Source: Streptomyces sp. F63
GTDB lineage: Bacteria > Actinomycetota > Actinomycetes > Streptomycetales > Streptomycetaceae
DNA: 64,000 nt
Assembly: GCF_018070345.1 (NCBI RefSeq)
Contig: NZ_JAGPXX010000020.1
Span: 1-64,000, forward strand
Direction of reading: 5' to 3'
Shown here in pieces: positions 40,170 through 48,474 of the stretch. The notes beneath the pieces are model-generated. The model ran no database searches. It was not told where the DNA came from and worked only from the letters and a program-made list of their open reading frames with translations. The position numbers were made by a program, and so were the translations under genes. How positions within the stretch are numbered: the first letter of the stretch is position 1; every line of letters begins with the position of its first letter.

Positions 40170-41768
40170 GTGATCACCGCCACCGGCCTTGAGCTGCGCG
40201 CCGGAGCCCGTCTTCTCATCGAGTCCGCCTCCTTCCGCATCGCGAAGGGCGACCGCATCGGCCTCGTCGGCCGGAACGGCGCCGGCAAGACCACCCTGAC
40301 CAAGGTCCTCGCCGGCGAGGGCATCCCCGCCGCCGGCACCGTCACCCGCTCCGGCGAGGTCGGCTACCTGCCGCAGGACCCGCGCACCGGGGACCTGGAC
40401 GTGCTCGCCCGCGACCGCGTCCTCTCCGCCCGCGGCCTGGACGCCGTCATCCGCAAGATGCGCGAGAACGAGCAGCGGATGTCCACCGGCCAGGGCGCCA
40501 CCCGCGACAAGGCGATGAAGAAGTACGAGCGCCTGGAGACCGAGTTCCTCACCAAGGGCGGTTACGCCGCCGAGGCCGAGGCCGCCACCATCGCCGCCAG
40601 CCTGGGACTGCCCGACCGGGTCCTCGGCCAGCCGCTGCACACCCTCTCCGGCGGCCAGCGCCGCCGGGTCGAGCTGGCCCGGATCCTCTTCTCGGACTCC
40701 GACATCCTGCTGCTCGACGAGCCGACGAACCACCTCGACGCCGACTCGATCGTCTGGCTGCGGGACTACCTCAAGACCTACAGCGGCGGCTTCGTGGTCA
40801 TCTCCCACGACGTCCAGCTCGTCGAGACCGTCGTCAACAAGGTCTTCTACCTGGACGCCAACCGCTCCCGCATCGACGTCTACAACATGGGCTGGAAGCA
40901 GTACCAGGCCCAGCGCGAGGCCGACGAGCGGCGCCGCAAGCGGGAGCGCGCCAACGCCGAGAAGAAGGCCGCCGCCCTCAACAGCCAGGCCGACAAGATG
41001 CGGGCCAAGGCCACCAAGACCGTCGCCGCCCAGAACATGGCCCGGCGCGCGGAGAAGCTGCTCTCGGGCCTGGAGGAGCAGCGGGTCTCGGACAAGGTCG
41101 CCAAGCTCCGCTTCCCCGACCCGGCGCCGTGCGGCAAGACGCCGCTCACCGCCGAGGGCCTGTCGAAGTCCTACGGCTCCCTGGAGATCTTCACGGACGT
41201 CGACCTGGCCATCGACAAGGGCTCCCGGGTCGTGATCCTCGGCCTCAACGGCGCGGGCAAGACCACGCTGCTGCGGCTGCTCGCGGGCGTGGAGAAGCCC
41301 GACACCGGCGCGGTGACCCCGGGCCACGGCCTCAAGCTCGGCTATTACGCGCAGGAGCACGAGACCCTCGACCCGGACCGCACGGTCCTGGAGAACATGC
41401 GCTCCGCCGCCCCGGACCTCGATCTGGTCGCGGTCCGGAAGACCCTCGGCTCGTTCCTCTTCTCCGGTGACGACGTCGACAAGCCCGCGCGGGTCCTCTC
41501 CGGCGGGGAGAAGACCCGGCTGGCGCTGGCCACTCTCGTGGTCTCCTCGGCCAACGTGCTGCTGCTCGACGAGCCGACGAACAACCTCGATCCGGCCAGC
41601 CGCGAGGAGATCCTCGGCGCGCTGCGCACCTTCACCGGCGCGGTGGTCCTGGTGACCCACGACGAGGGCGCCGTGGACGCCCTCCAGCCGGAACGGATCA
41701 TTCTGCTCCCCGACGGCGTGGAGGACCTCTGGGGCGAGGACTACGCGGATCTCGTCGCCCTGGCCTGA
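40170..41768 (+). CDS. ABC-F family ATPase
   Basis: A 532-residue soluble protein with two ABC ATPase domains and no membrane segment. Domain 1 has the Walker A GLVGRNGAGKTTLTKVL, signature TLSGGQRRRVELARIL and Walker B ILLLDEPTNHLD. Domain 2 has ILGLNGAGKTTLLRLL, VLSGGEKTRLALATL and VLLLDEPTNNLD. The region between them (residues about 245-320) is a charged helical linker rich in Arg, Lys and Glu, the P-site-tRNA interaction motif of ribosome-acting ABC-F factors. It probably works on stalled ribosomes; it could be a resistance factor or a housekeeping one. The GTG has GGAG nine bases upstream. A leader ORF precedes it. Confidence 0.93.
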   Translation: MITATGLELRAGARLLIESASFRIAKGDRIGLVGRNGAGKTTLTKVLAGEGIPAAGTVTRSGEVGYLPQDPRTGDLDVLARDRVLSARGLDAVIRKMRENEQRMSTGQGATRDKAMKKYERLETEFLTKGGYAAEAEAATIAASLGLPDRVLGQPLHTLSGGQRRRVELARILFSDSDILLLDEPTNHLDADSIVWLRDYLKTYSGGFVVISHDVQLVETVVNKVFYLDANRSRIDVYNMGWKQYQAQREADERRRKRERANAEKKAAALNSQADKMRAKATKTVAAQNMARRAEKLLSGLEEQRVSDKVAKLRFPDPAPCGKTPLTAEGLSKSYGSLEIFTDVDLAIDKGSRVVILGLNGAGKTTLLRLLAGVEKPDTGAVTPGHGLKLGYYAQEHETLDPDRTVLENMRSAAPDLDLVAVRKTLGSFLFSGDDVDKPARVLSGGEKTRLALATLVVSSANVLLLDEPTNNLDPASREEILGALRTFTGAVVLVTHDEGAVDALQPERIILLPDGVEDLWGEDYADLVALA

Positions 41769-42077
41769 TCTCGGAGCGGTCCCACTCCGTGATCCACTCC
41801 GGCTGGATCATTCGGCCCATACGTGATCCGTCATATGAGTGAGTCCGGGTCGTACTCCGGTGCGTCTCCGGGCCTCCGCGCCCTTGCTGTGCCATGCCCG
41901 GCCCGCCGGTCCGCCCACCGCGTCTGACCTGGCCCTTCCCCGCACACGGCGGAATGCGGCGGGTGGGAACGGAAGGGGAATTCCGGTCTTCCGGGCCATT
42001 ACGTGCCGTATACAAGGGCCGGGGATGTCGTACGGACCTTGTCGAATGGGTGGCCAGGACGGCGGATAGGGGTGATC
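41767..42077 (+). promoter_or_regulatory. Upstream region of gbn with five GATC sites
   Basis: The 349-base gap before the small DNA-binding protein holds GATC at 41767, 41791, 41806, 41825 and 42074; the third and fifth extend to GATCAT. Four of the five fall within 62 bases. The downstream gene product belongs to the GATC-binding Gbn family, so the cluster may be an autoregulatory site. No other gene is evident in the gap. Confidence 0.5.
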
Positions 42078-42117
42078 ATGAGAAGTCCAGAGGCGCACTT
42101 CCCATGAGGAGGCACGG

Positions 42118-42339
42118 GTGGCCGAGACTCTGAAGAAGGGCAGCCGGGTGACCGGCTCCGCGCGCGAAAAGCTCGCGGCTGACCTGAAGAAGAAGTACGA
42201 CTCCGGTGCGAGCATCCGGGCGCTGGCCGAGGAGACCGGCCGCTCCTACGGATTCGTCCACCGGATGCTCAGCGAGTCAGGGGTGACCCTGCGGGGCCGC
42301 GGCGGCGCCACACGCGGCAAGAAGGCCGCCTCGTCCTGA
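42118..42339 (+). CDS. gbn: GATC-binding nucleoid-associated protein Gbn (SCO1839-type)
   Basis: A 73-residue basic protein. A short helical N-terminus (residues 1-30) is followed by a helix-turn-helix, YDSGASIRALAEETGRSYGF, then VHRMLSESGVTLRGRGG, and a Lys/Arg/Ala tail. Size and sequence match the Streptomyces Gbn family, small nucleoid-associated proteins described as binding GATC sites and affecting development and antibiotic output. The start is a GTG with a strong AGGAGG about seven bases upstream. It is monocistronic, followed by a short palindrome. Identification rests on memory of the family, not on a search. Confidence 0.85.
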   Translation: MAETLKKGSRVTGSAREKLAADLKKKYDSGASIRALAEETGRSYGFVHRMLSESGVTLRGRGGATRGKKAASS

Positions 42340-42378
42340 TCTCCGTCCCGTCCGCAAGGACGGTGCGCCCCGACGGAA

Positions 42379-42395
42379 CGGGTGGTGACCACCCG
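42379..42395 (+). terminator. Palindromic hairpin after gbn
   Basis: CGGGTGGTGACCACCCG is a perfect inverted repeat about 40 bases beyond the gbn stop. The loop is minimal, so it could also be a protein-binding site for the next gene. Confidence 0.4.
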
Positions 42396-42420
42396 GTCGG
42401 TCTTCCGGCCGCCCGGGTGG

Positions 42421-42434
42421 TTACTGTGCAGTAA
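42421..42434 (+). promoter_or_regulatory. 14-bp operator-like palindrome before the enoyl-CoA hydratase gene
   Basis: TTACTGTGCAGTAA has perfect six-base arms (TTACTG and CAGTAA) around TG. It lies 87 bases before the start codon in an otherwise GC-rich gap, as expected of a TetR- or GntR-type operator at a fatty-acid-related promoter. Confidence 0.5.
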
Positions 42435-42520
42435 TACAGTTGCCCGGGAGCGGACCGGTACCGTCACGGCCCCGCTGCGCGACCGGCGCTGATCCACTGC
42501 GGCCCATTCCGGAGGCACCC

Positions 42521-43303
42521 ATGACCCTGCTGGACCGGGACGGCGTACGGCTCACCCTCGACGACGACGGCTCCGTCGCCACGGTGACCCTGGCCAACCC
42601 CGCCAAACGCAACGCCCAGACCTTCGCCCTGTGGCGCGCCCTGGCCGAGTCCGGGCGGCTCCTGCCGGGAACCGTCCGGGTCGTCGTGGTGCGGGCCGAG
42701 GGCCAGTCCTTCTCCGCGGGCCTCGACCGGCGCGCCTTCACCCCCGAGGGCTTCGACGGCGAGCCCTCCGTGATGGAGCTGGCGGCCCGGGAGGACGGCG
42801 GCGAGTCGGCCATCGCCGAGTTCCAGGAGGGCTTCACCTGGCTCCGGCGGAACGACATCGTCACCGTCGCCGCCGTGCAGGGCCACGCCATCGGCGCCGG
42901 CTTCCAGCTCGCTCTCGCCTGCGATCTGCGGGTCTGTGCCGACGACGTCCGGTTCGCGATGCGCGAGACCGGCCTGGGCATCGTGCCGGATCTCACCGGC
43001 ACCCACCCCCTGGTCGCGCTCGTCGGCTACGCCCGCGCGCTGGAGATCTGCGTCACCGGCCGCTTCGTGCAGGCCGCCGAGGCCGAGCGCACCGGTCTCG
43101 CCAACCTCGTCGTCCCGGCCGCCGAGCTCGACGCCGCGGCCCGCGACCTGGCCGCGGCGATCCTGGTGGCGCCGCGCAACGCCGTCATCGAGACCAAGGC
43201 ACTGCTGAAGGGCGCGGCCGGCCGCACCCTCGACGAGCAGCGGGCCGCGGAGCGCGCGGCCCAGAGCCGCCGCCTCCGCGATCTGGCGGGCCTCTCCGAC
43301 TGA
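42521..43303 (+). CDS. Enoyl-CoA hydratase/isomerase family protein
   Basis: A 260-residue crotonase-fold protein. The oxyanion-hole regions are GQSFSAGLDRRAF and the VQGHAIGAGFQLALACDLRV block. At the usual catalytic positions it has the glutamate of METGLGIVPDL-type context (RETGLGIVPDLTGTH), though the second canonical Glu is less clear. It could hydrate or isomerise an acyl-CoA. The ATG has GGAGG seven bases upstream. It ends before a strong hairpin shared with the convergent SDR gene. Confidence 0.88.
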   Translation: MTLLDRDGVRLTLDDDGSVATVTLANPAKRNAQTFALWRALAESGRLLPGTVRVVVVRAEGQSFSAGLDRRAFTPEGFDGEPSVMELAAREDGGESAIAEFQEGFTWLRRNDIVTVAAVQGHAIGAGFQLALACDLRVCADDVRFAMRETGLGIVPDLTGTHPLVALVGYARALEICVTGRFVQAAEAERTGLANLVVPAAELDAAARDLAAAILVAPRNAVIETKALLKGAAGRTLDEQRAAERAAQSRRLRDLAGLSD

Positions 43304-43314
43304 CCGGCATCCGC

Positions 43315-43361
43315 CCGGCCTCCGCGGGACCGGCCGGTCACGGCAGTCCCGCGGAGGCCGG
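43315..43361. terminator. 16-bp perfect hairpin between convergent genes
   Basis: CCGGCCTCCGCGGGAC at 43315-43330 pairs perfectly with 43346-43361 around a 15-base loop. It separates the enoyl-CoA hydratase gene from the SDR on the other strand and can serve both. Confidence 0.75.
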
Positions 43362-43372
43362 AGCCGGGCGGT

Positions 43373-44128
43373 TCAGAAGCCGTGCCGGAAGCCGCCGTCC
43401 ACCGGGAGCATCACCCCGGTGAGGTACGAGGCCGCGGGGGAGAGGAAGAAGGCCGCGGTCCGGCCGAACTCCTCCGGGGTGCCGTAGCGGCCGAGCGGGA
43501 TCGCGGCCGCGTTGCGGGCGCGGGCCGCCTCCGCGTCGCCGGAGAGCGCGTCCAGCTCGCGGACCCGGTCCGTGTCGATCCGGGCCGGCAGCAGCCCGAT
43601 GACGCGGATGCCGCGCGGGCCGAGCTCCACGGACAGCGACTTGGCGAAGCCGGCCAGCCCCGGGCGGAGCCCGTTGGAGATCGCCAGCCCGGGGATCGGC
43701 TCGTGGACGGAGCCGGAGAGGACGAAGCCGATGACGCCGCCCTCGCCCAGCTCGCCCGCCGCCGCGCGGGCCATCCGGACGGCGCCCAGGAAGACGGACT
43801 CGAACGCGGACCGCCACTGCTCGTCCGTGTTGTCCGCGCCGGAACCGGGCGGCGGGCCCCCGACGCTGACCAGCACGCCGTCGAAGCGCCCGAAGCGGTC
43901 CCGGGCCGTGCCGATGAGCCGGCCGGGGGTTTCCGGATCGGCGTTGTCGGCGGCGATCCCGATCGCGTTCGGGCCCAGGCCCTCGGCCGCGGCGGCGATG
44001 CTCTGCCCGTCGCGGGAGGCCAGCACGACCCTCGCGCCGTCGGCGACCAGCTCGCGGGCGGCGGCCAGGCCGAGGCCCCGGGAGCCGCCGGTGACGACGT
44101 ACACACGGTCATTCAGTCCAAGATCCAT
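43373..44128 (-). CDS. Atypical short-chain dehydrogenase/reductase
   Basis: A 251-residue SDR-fold protein. The cofactor loop TGGSRGLGLAAARELV, the VSVGGPP strand end and the C-terminal SYLTGVMLPVDGGFRHG are classical. The catalytic stretch is not: where Tyr-X-X-X-Lys is expected it reads GLAISNGLRPGLAGFAKSLS, with no Tyr and with Asn at the lysine position. This matches a known divergent SDR group with SN.LR in place of the YxxxK motif; activity may be changed or lost. The ATG at 44128 lies inside the last 20 bases of the GH15 gene, so translation is probably coupled to it. Confidence 0.85.
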   Translation of the reverse strand: MDLGLNDRVYVVTGGSRGLGLAAARELVADGARVVLASRDGQSIAAAAEGLGPNAIGIAADNADPETPGRLIGTARDRFGRFDGVLVSVGGPPPGSGADNTDEQWRSAFESVFLGAVRMARAAAGELGEGGVIGFVLSGSVHEPIPGLAISNGLRPGLAGFAKSLSVELGPRGIRVIGLLPARIDTDRVRELDALSGDAEAARARNAAAIPLGRYGTPEEFGRTAAFFLSPAASYLTGVMLPVDGGFRHGF

Positions 44129-45926
44129 GGCCCCATGGTCTCGTACCGTCCGCCGAGGAGAGCGCCCGGGCCGTGTTGACCAGACCCACATGGCTGAACG
44201 CCTGCGGGTAGTTGCCCAGTTGGCGGCCGGTGACCGGATCCCACTGCTCCGCCAGCAGCCCCACGTCGTTGCGGAGGCCCAGCAGCCGCTCGAACAGGTC
44301 CCGGGCCTCGGCGCGGCGGCCGGTGGCGAGCAGCGCGTCGGCCAGCCAGAAGGAGCAGACGAGGAACGCGCCCTCGCCGCCGGGCAGGCCGTCCTCCCCG
44401 TAGCCGGTCTCGTAGCGGCGGATGAGGCCGCCGTGGTCGAGTTCGCGGCGCACGGCGTCCACGGTGCCGACCACGCGCGGGTCGGAGGGCGGCAGGAAGC
44501 CCACCGCGGGGATGAGGAGGGTGGCCGCGTCCAGCCCCCGGGAACCGTAGTACTGGGTGAAGGTGTTGCGCTCCGGGTCGTAGCCCTTCTCGCACACCTC
44601 CCGGTGCACGGTCTCCCGCATCGCCCGCCAGCGTCCGGTGTCGGCCTTCAGCTCCGGGTGGGCCTCCGTGGTGCGGATCGCCCGGTCCGCGGCCACCCAC
44701 GCCATGACCTTGGAGTGGACGAAGTGGCGGCGCGGGCCGCGTATCTCCCAGATCCCCTCGTCCGGCTCGCGCCAGTCGCCCTCCAGGAAGTCCATCAGCG
44801 CCCGCTGGAGGTTCCAGGCGTTCTCCTCCGGCGCGAGTCCGCTGCGCCGGGCGAGGTGGAGGGAGTCCAGGACCTGGCCGTAGACGTCGAGCTGGTGCTG
44901 CTCCACGGCGGCGTTGCCGATCCGGACCGGGGCGGAGCCCTCGTAGCCCCCCAGCCAGGGCGTCTCGATCTCCGTCAGCCGCCGTTCGCCCGCGATCCCG
45001 TACATGATCTGGAGGTCCGCGGGGGAGCCGGCGACGGCCCGCAGCAGCCAGTCCCGCCAGGCGGCGGCCTCGGCGAGATAGCCCCCGGAGACCAGCGCCT
45101 TGAGGGTGAGGGCGGCGTCCCGCAGCCAGCAGTAGCGGTAGTCCCAGTTGCGGACGCCGCCGATCTCCTCGGGGAGCGAGGTGGTGGCCGCGGCGACGAT
45201 GCCGCCCGTCGGGGCGTAGGTGAGGGCCTTGAGTGTGATCAGGGACCGCAGCACGGCCTGCCGCCAGGGCCCCTGGTACGTGCACTGCGCGGACCAGGTC
45301 TCCCAGTCCTGAAGCGTGTGGGCCAGGGACTCGTACGGGTCTATGGCGTGCGGCACCTCCTCGTGCGAGGGGTGCCAGGTGAGGACGGAGGCCACGCGCT
45401 CGCCCGCGGCGACGGTGAAGTCCGCGCGGGCGCAGCCGTCCTCGCCGCGGGTCCAGACGGCCTGCTCGGTGCGCAGCCAGGCCGAGTCCGGGCCCGCGAC
45501 GGCGATGTGGTGGCCGTCGGCGCGGCGCTCCCAGGGGACGATGCCGCCGTAGTCGAAGCGCAGCCGGATCTCGCCGGTCATCTCCACCCGGCCGGACAGG
45601 CCCTCGACGATGCGGACCAGGTCGGGGGCGCGGTCGCGCTGCGGCATGAAGTCGGTGACCCGGACGCTGCCCTCCGGGGTGTCCCAGACGGTGTCCAGCA
45701 CCAGGGTGTCCCCGCGGTACGAGCGGCCGGCGCAGACCGTGCCGGGGCCGGCGGAACGGGGAGCCAGCCGCCAGCGGCCGTTCTCCTCGCCGCCCAGCAG
45801 CGCGGCGAAGCAGGCGCCCGAGTCGAAGCGGGGCAGGCAGAGCCAGTCGATGGAGCCGTCGCGGCCCACGAGGGCGGCCGTCTGCAGATCGCCGATGAGC
45901 GCGTAGTCCTCGATCAGTCCCGGCAC
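44109..45926 (-). CDS. Glycoside hydrolase family 15 protein (glucoamylase/trehalase-like)
   Basis: A 605-residue cytoplasmic enzyme. The N-terminal about 220 residues form a beta-sandwich (IEDYALIGDLQTAALVGRDG, then SIDWLCLPRFDSGACFAALL). The remainder is the (alpha/alpha)6 barrel: NWDYRYCWLRDAALTLKALV, PLGGYEGSAPVRIGN-like segment, EIRGPRRHFVHSKVMAWVAA and EQWDPVTGRQLGNYPQAFSH carry the acidic catalytic regions. Actinobacterial relatives include trehalases and glucoamylase-like enzymes, so hydrolysis of trehalose or an alpha-glucan is likely. The start is a GTG. It overlaps the SDR start by 20 bases and follows SURF1 on the same strand. Confidence 0.9.
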   Translation of the reverse strand: MPGLIEDYALIGDLQTAALVGRDGSIDWLCLPRFDSGACFAALLGGEENGRWRLAPRSAGPGTVCAGRSYRGDTLVLDTVWDTPEGSVRVTDFMPQRDRAPDLVRIVEGLSGRVEMTGEIRLRFDYGGIVPWERRADGHHIAVAGPDSAWLRTEQAVWTRGEDGCARADFTVAAGERVASVLTWHPSHEEVPHAIDPYESLAHTLQDWETWSAQCTYQGPWRQAVLRSLITLKALTYAPTGGIVAAATTSLPEEIGGVRNWDYRYCWLRDAALTLKALVSGGYLAEAAAWRDWLLRAVAGSPADLQIMYGIAGERRLTEIETPWLGGYEGSAPVRIGNAAVEQHQLDVYGQVLDSLHLARRSGLAPEENAWNLQRALMDFLEGDWREPDEGIWEIRGPRRHFVHSKVMAWVAADRAIRTTEAHPELKADTGRWRAMRETVHREVCEKGYDPERNTFTQYYGSRGLDAATLLIPAVGFLPPSDPRVVGTVDAVRRELDHGGLIRRYETGYGEDGLPGGEGAFLVCSFWLADALLATGRRAEARDLFERLLGLRNDVGLLAEQWDPVTGRQLGNYPQAFSHVGLVNTARALSSADGTRPWGHGSWTE

Positions 45927-46021
45927 GTCGTCCCTTCCCCGTCGGTGCCCGGGCTCCCGCCGCCCCGGGCCTGTGCCTCCTGCCTACCCCGGCCGGGCGC
46001 GCGGACGCGGGGCGCGGCGGG

Positions 46022-46819
46022 TCAGGACGGGACGGGCACGGGTTCGCCGCTCTCCCCGTCCCGGGCCCTGCCGTCCGCGCGGCGGCGGTCGGCGAGCTCG
46101 CGGCGGAGGAGGATCACCCAGCCGGCCGGGACCCCCGCGGCGAAGATCCACCACTGCACGGCGTAGGCCATGTTGACGCCGATGCTGTCGTGGTCGGGCT
46201 CGGCGAGGGGCTGCGGGCTGCGGGCCGCGGGCTTCACCAGCTCGATGTAGCCGCCCAGCACCTCCCGGTCCAGCCGCTCGGCCTGCCGGCCGCTGTTGAT
46301 CAGCATGTACTGCCGGTCGGGCAGCCCCTGCTTGTCCTTGATGCCGCTGGCCTCGGTGGTCTCGTCGCCCATGAGCCGGCCGGTGACGGTGACCTGCCCG
46401 GCGGGCGGGGCGGGGATCTCCGGGAACGCGGCGAGGTCCGCGCCCGTCCGGATCCAGCCGCGGTTGACGAGCACGGCGCGGCCGTCGCCGAGGAGCAGGG
46501 GAGTCAGCACGAAGTAGCCGATGCGGTCACTGTCGGGGGCGGTCCGCTGGCGGATCACGGCCTCGTTCGCGGTGTCGAAGGTGCCGGTGGCCGTCACACT
46601 CCGCCAGTAGTCGTCCTTCGGCACCACGTGGCCCGGGGAGGTCAGCTCGGTCACGGGCACGGGGCGGGCCCGAAGGTTCCGCTCGATCAGCCGGTTGTGC
46701 GCGACCCGGTTCTCATGGCGGTGGAGCTGCCAGAAGCCCAGCTCGATCATCACGGGGACGAGGAGCAGCGCCACGAGGGTGAGGATCACCCACTGCCGGG
46801 TCAACAGGAAGCGGTACAC
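46022..46819 (-). CDS. SURF1-family cytochrome oxidase assembly protein
   Basis: A 265-residue membrane protein with one helix at each end: YRFLLTRQWVILTLVALLLV, then PVMIELGFWQLHRHENR and the C-terminal YAVQWWIFAAGVPAGWVILL. The family residues GFWQ..R, GTFD, VNRGW and NMAYAVQW are all present. SURF1 proteins help insert haem into aa3-type cytochrome c oxidase. The GTG at 46819 puts the first helix at the N-terminus; a TTG five codons upstream is possible. The C-terminal 30 residues are a charged tail. Confidence 0.93.
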   Translation of the reverse strand: MYRFLLTRQWVILTLVALLLVPVMIELGFWQLHRHENRVAHNRLIERNLRARPVPVTELTSPGHVVPKDDYWRSVTATGTFDTANEAVIRQRTAPDSDRIGYFVLTPLLLGDGRAVLVNRGWIRTGADLAAFPEIPAPPAGQVTVTGRLMGDETTEASGIKDKQGLPDRQYMLINSGRQAERLDREVLGGYIELVKPAARSPQPLAEPDHDSIGVNMAYAVQWWIFAAGVPAGWVILLRRELADRRRADGRARDGESGEPVPVPS

Positions 46820-46887
46820 CCCACGACCGTACAACTCGGTCGCGGGGTGCGGGACGGTAGGGCCCGGTGGGCCGTGGCCGGACGGGG

Positions 46888-47121
46888 TCAGACGTGGTCG
46901 ACCAGGCCCACCTTCCCCTCGGCCCGGGCACAGTGGGCACTGCAGTAGAAGTGCCCGTCCGCCTCCGTGCCCTGGCCGATGATCCGGGAGTCGCAGTGCT
47001 CGCAGATCGGCGCCATGCGGTGGATGGCGCAGGAGAAACAGTCGAAGACGTGCACGTCGCCCTGGGCGTGCACTTCAAAACTCATGCCGTAGTCGTTTCC
47101 GCATACCTCGCATCTGGCCAT
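46888..47121 (-). CDS. Small cysteine-rich zinc-ribbon protein
   Basis: A 77-residue protein with four metal-binding pairs: CEVCGNDYG, FDCFSCAIHRM, CEHCDSRIIG and FYCSAHCARAEG. The eight cysteines plus histidines suggest two zinc sites. Similar small proteins occur widely in actinobacteria without a defined role. It is 68 bases before SURF1 and 60 bases after the exonuclease stop on the same strand, so it may share their transcript. No ribosome site is evident. Confidence 0.78.
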   Translation of the reverse strand: MARCEVCGNDYGMSFEVHAQGDVHVFDCFSCAIHRMAPICEHCDSRIIGQGTEADGHFYCSAHCARAEGKVGLVDHV

Positions 47122-47181
47122 GCGCCACAGACTGCGGGCGCGGGGCGGCGGACGGGGGGCGTGCGGCGGGCGCGTCGCGCC

Positions 47182-48207
47182 TCATTCACCTGATTGCGGG
47201 GCGGCGTCCGCTGCCGGGGCGACATCGCCCAGCAGCTGCATGAACGCGGCCTCGTCGACCACGGGGGTGCCGACGGCCCGGGCCTTGACGGTCTTGGAGG
47301 TGGCCGAGCCGGGGTCGTTGGTCACCAGCAGACTGGTGAGCCGGGACACACTCGTGGCGACGTGCAGGCCGGCCTCGGTGGCGCGGTCCTCCAGCAGCTC
47401 CCGGTCCACGGAGGTGTCGCCGGAGAAGGCGACCCGCATGCCCTGTATCAGGGGCTTGCCCGGCTCGTACCGGCCCGGGTTCGGATACGGGCAGGGCGGG
47501 CGCCTGCGGCTGGGCCGCCAGCTCGCCGGGCGGTACGAGCCGCGGGTCCCCCCGGCGGGGGAGGGGCCGTCGTGCCACTCGGTGAGCGGCCGGCAGGTGT
47601 GCAGCGGCAGGGCCATTCCGCTGCCGGCCGCCAGGTGCAGGCTGGGACGGAACGCCTCGGCGAGCACCCGGGCGTCGTCCAGGGCGTGGTGGGCCCGGCG
47701 CTGCTGGACGCCGTAGTGCGCGGCGAGCGACTCCAGCTTGTGGTTCGGCAGGGGCAGCCGCAGCTCCTTGGCGAGCGCGATGGTGCACAGCCGCTGCCGC
47801 ACCGGGGCCGTGCTGCCCGCCCGGGCGTACTCCCGGGCCAGCATCGACCAGTCGAACATGGCGTTGTGCGCGACGAGCACCCGGCCGTCGAGCCGCGCCG
47901 CGAGCTCCTGGGCGATCTCCGGGAAGAGCGGGGCGCCTTCGAGGACGTCGCTCGTCAGACCGTGGATCCACACCGGTCCGGGATCGCGCTCGGGGTTGAC
48001 CAGGGTGTACCAGTGGTCCTCCACCTCGCCCCGTGCGTCGAGCCGGTAGACGGCGGCCGACACGATGCGGTCGTCCCGGGCGAGACCGGTGGTCTCGACG
48101 TCGACCACGGCATAGCCCCGCGGATACGCGGGGGGCCAGGCGGTCGGGGGCGTCGGAACGGACTGCCGCCCGATGAGGGGCGGGGCTGCCGTGCGGTCTT
48201 CGAGCAT
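47182..48207 (-). CDS. DnaQ-like DEDDh exonuclease with C-terminal BRCT-like domain
   Basis: A 341-residue protein (343 if the GTG at 48213 is used). The exonuclease domain, residues about 30-195, holds the DEDDh residues in YAVVDVETTGLARDD, AHNAMFDWSMLAREY and AHHALDDARVLAEAF. After a Pro/Arg-rich joint comes a BRCT-like region, residues about 255-330 (MRVAFSGDTSVDRELLEDRA; HVATSVSRLTSLLVTNDPGS; TSKTVKARAVGTPVVDEAAF), as at the end of bacterial DNA ligase. It likely trims DNA 3' ends in repair. The ATG at 48207 follows reverse-strand TATTCT by eight bases, compatible with a leaderless start. Confidence 0.88.
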   Translation of the reverse strand: MLEDRTAAPPLIGRQSVPTPPTAWPPAYPRGYAVVDVETTGLARDDRIVSAAVYRLDARGEVEDHWYTLVNPERDPGPVWIHGLTSDVLEGAPLFPEIAQELAARLDGRVLVAHNAMFDWSMLAREYARAGSTAPVRQRLCTIALAKELRLPLPNHKLESLAAHYGVQQRRAHHALDDARVLAEAFRPSLHLAAGSGMALPLHTCRPLTEWHDGPSPAGGTRGSYRPASWRPSRRRPPCPYPNPGRYEPGKPLIQGMRVAFSGDTSVDRELLEDRATEAGLHVATSVSRLTSLLVTNDPGSATSKTVKARAVGTPVVDEAAFMQLLGDVAPAADAAPQSGE

Positions 48208-48474
48208 GGTCACTGAGAATACGGGGCCGCGCCGACACCGCCGCCGCCCCCCGGCCCGGCGGCCGGAACGGCACTGGTGCCCGGGCGGCTCCGGAGCCGC
48301 AACGCGCGGCGGGGGAGGGGGAGTTCGGGTCGGCCCGGCCGTCCGGCCGGCGGGGTTCCGGCCCCGGCCGCGGGGCGTCCGGCCGCTCCGCGGGGGCCGG
48401 ATCCGGTACCCGCGGGAAATACTGCTCGGTAACTACCTCTGGCGGCGCGGCGCGGCGGGTCCTATCGTGCGTGC

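Noticed and set aside
44128..44191. Longer N-terminus for the SDR starting at 44191
   Set aside because: The extra 21 residues lie wholly within the GH15 coding end and do not resemble an SDR N-terminus; the ATG at 44128 fits the fold.
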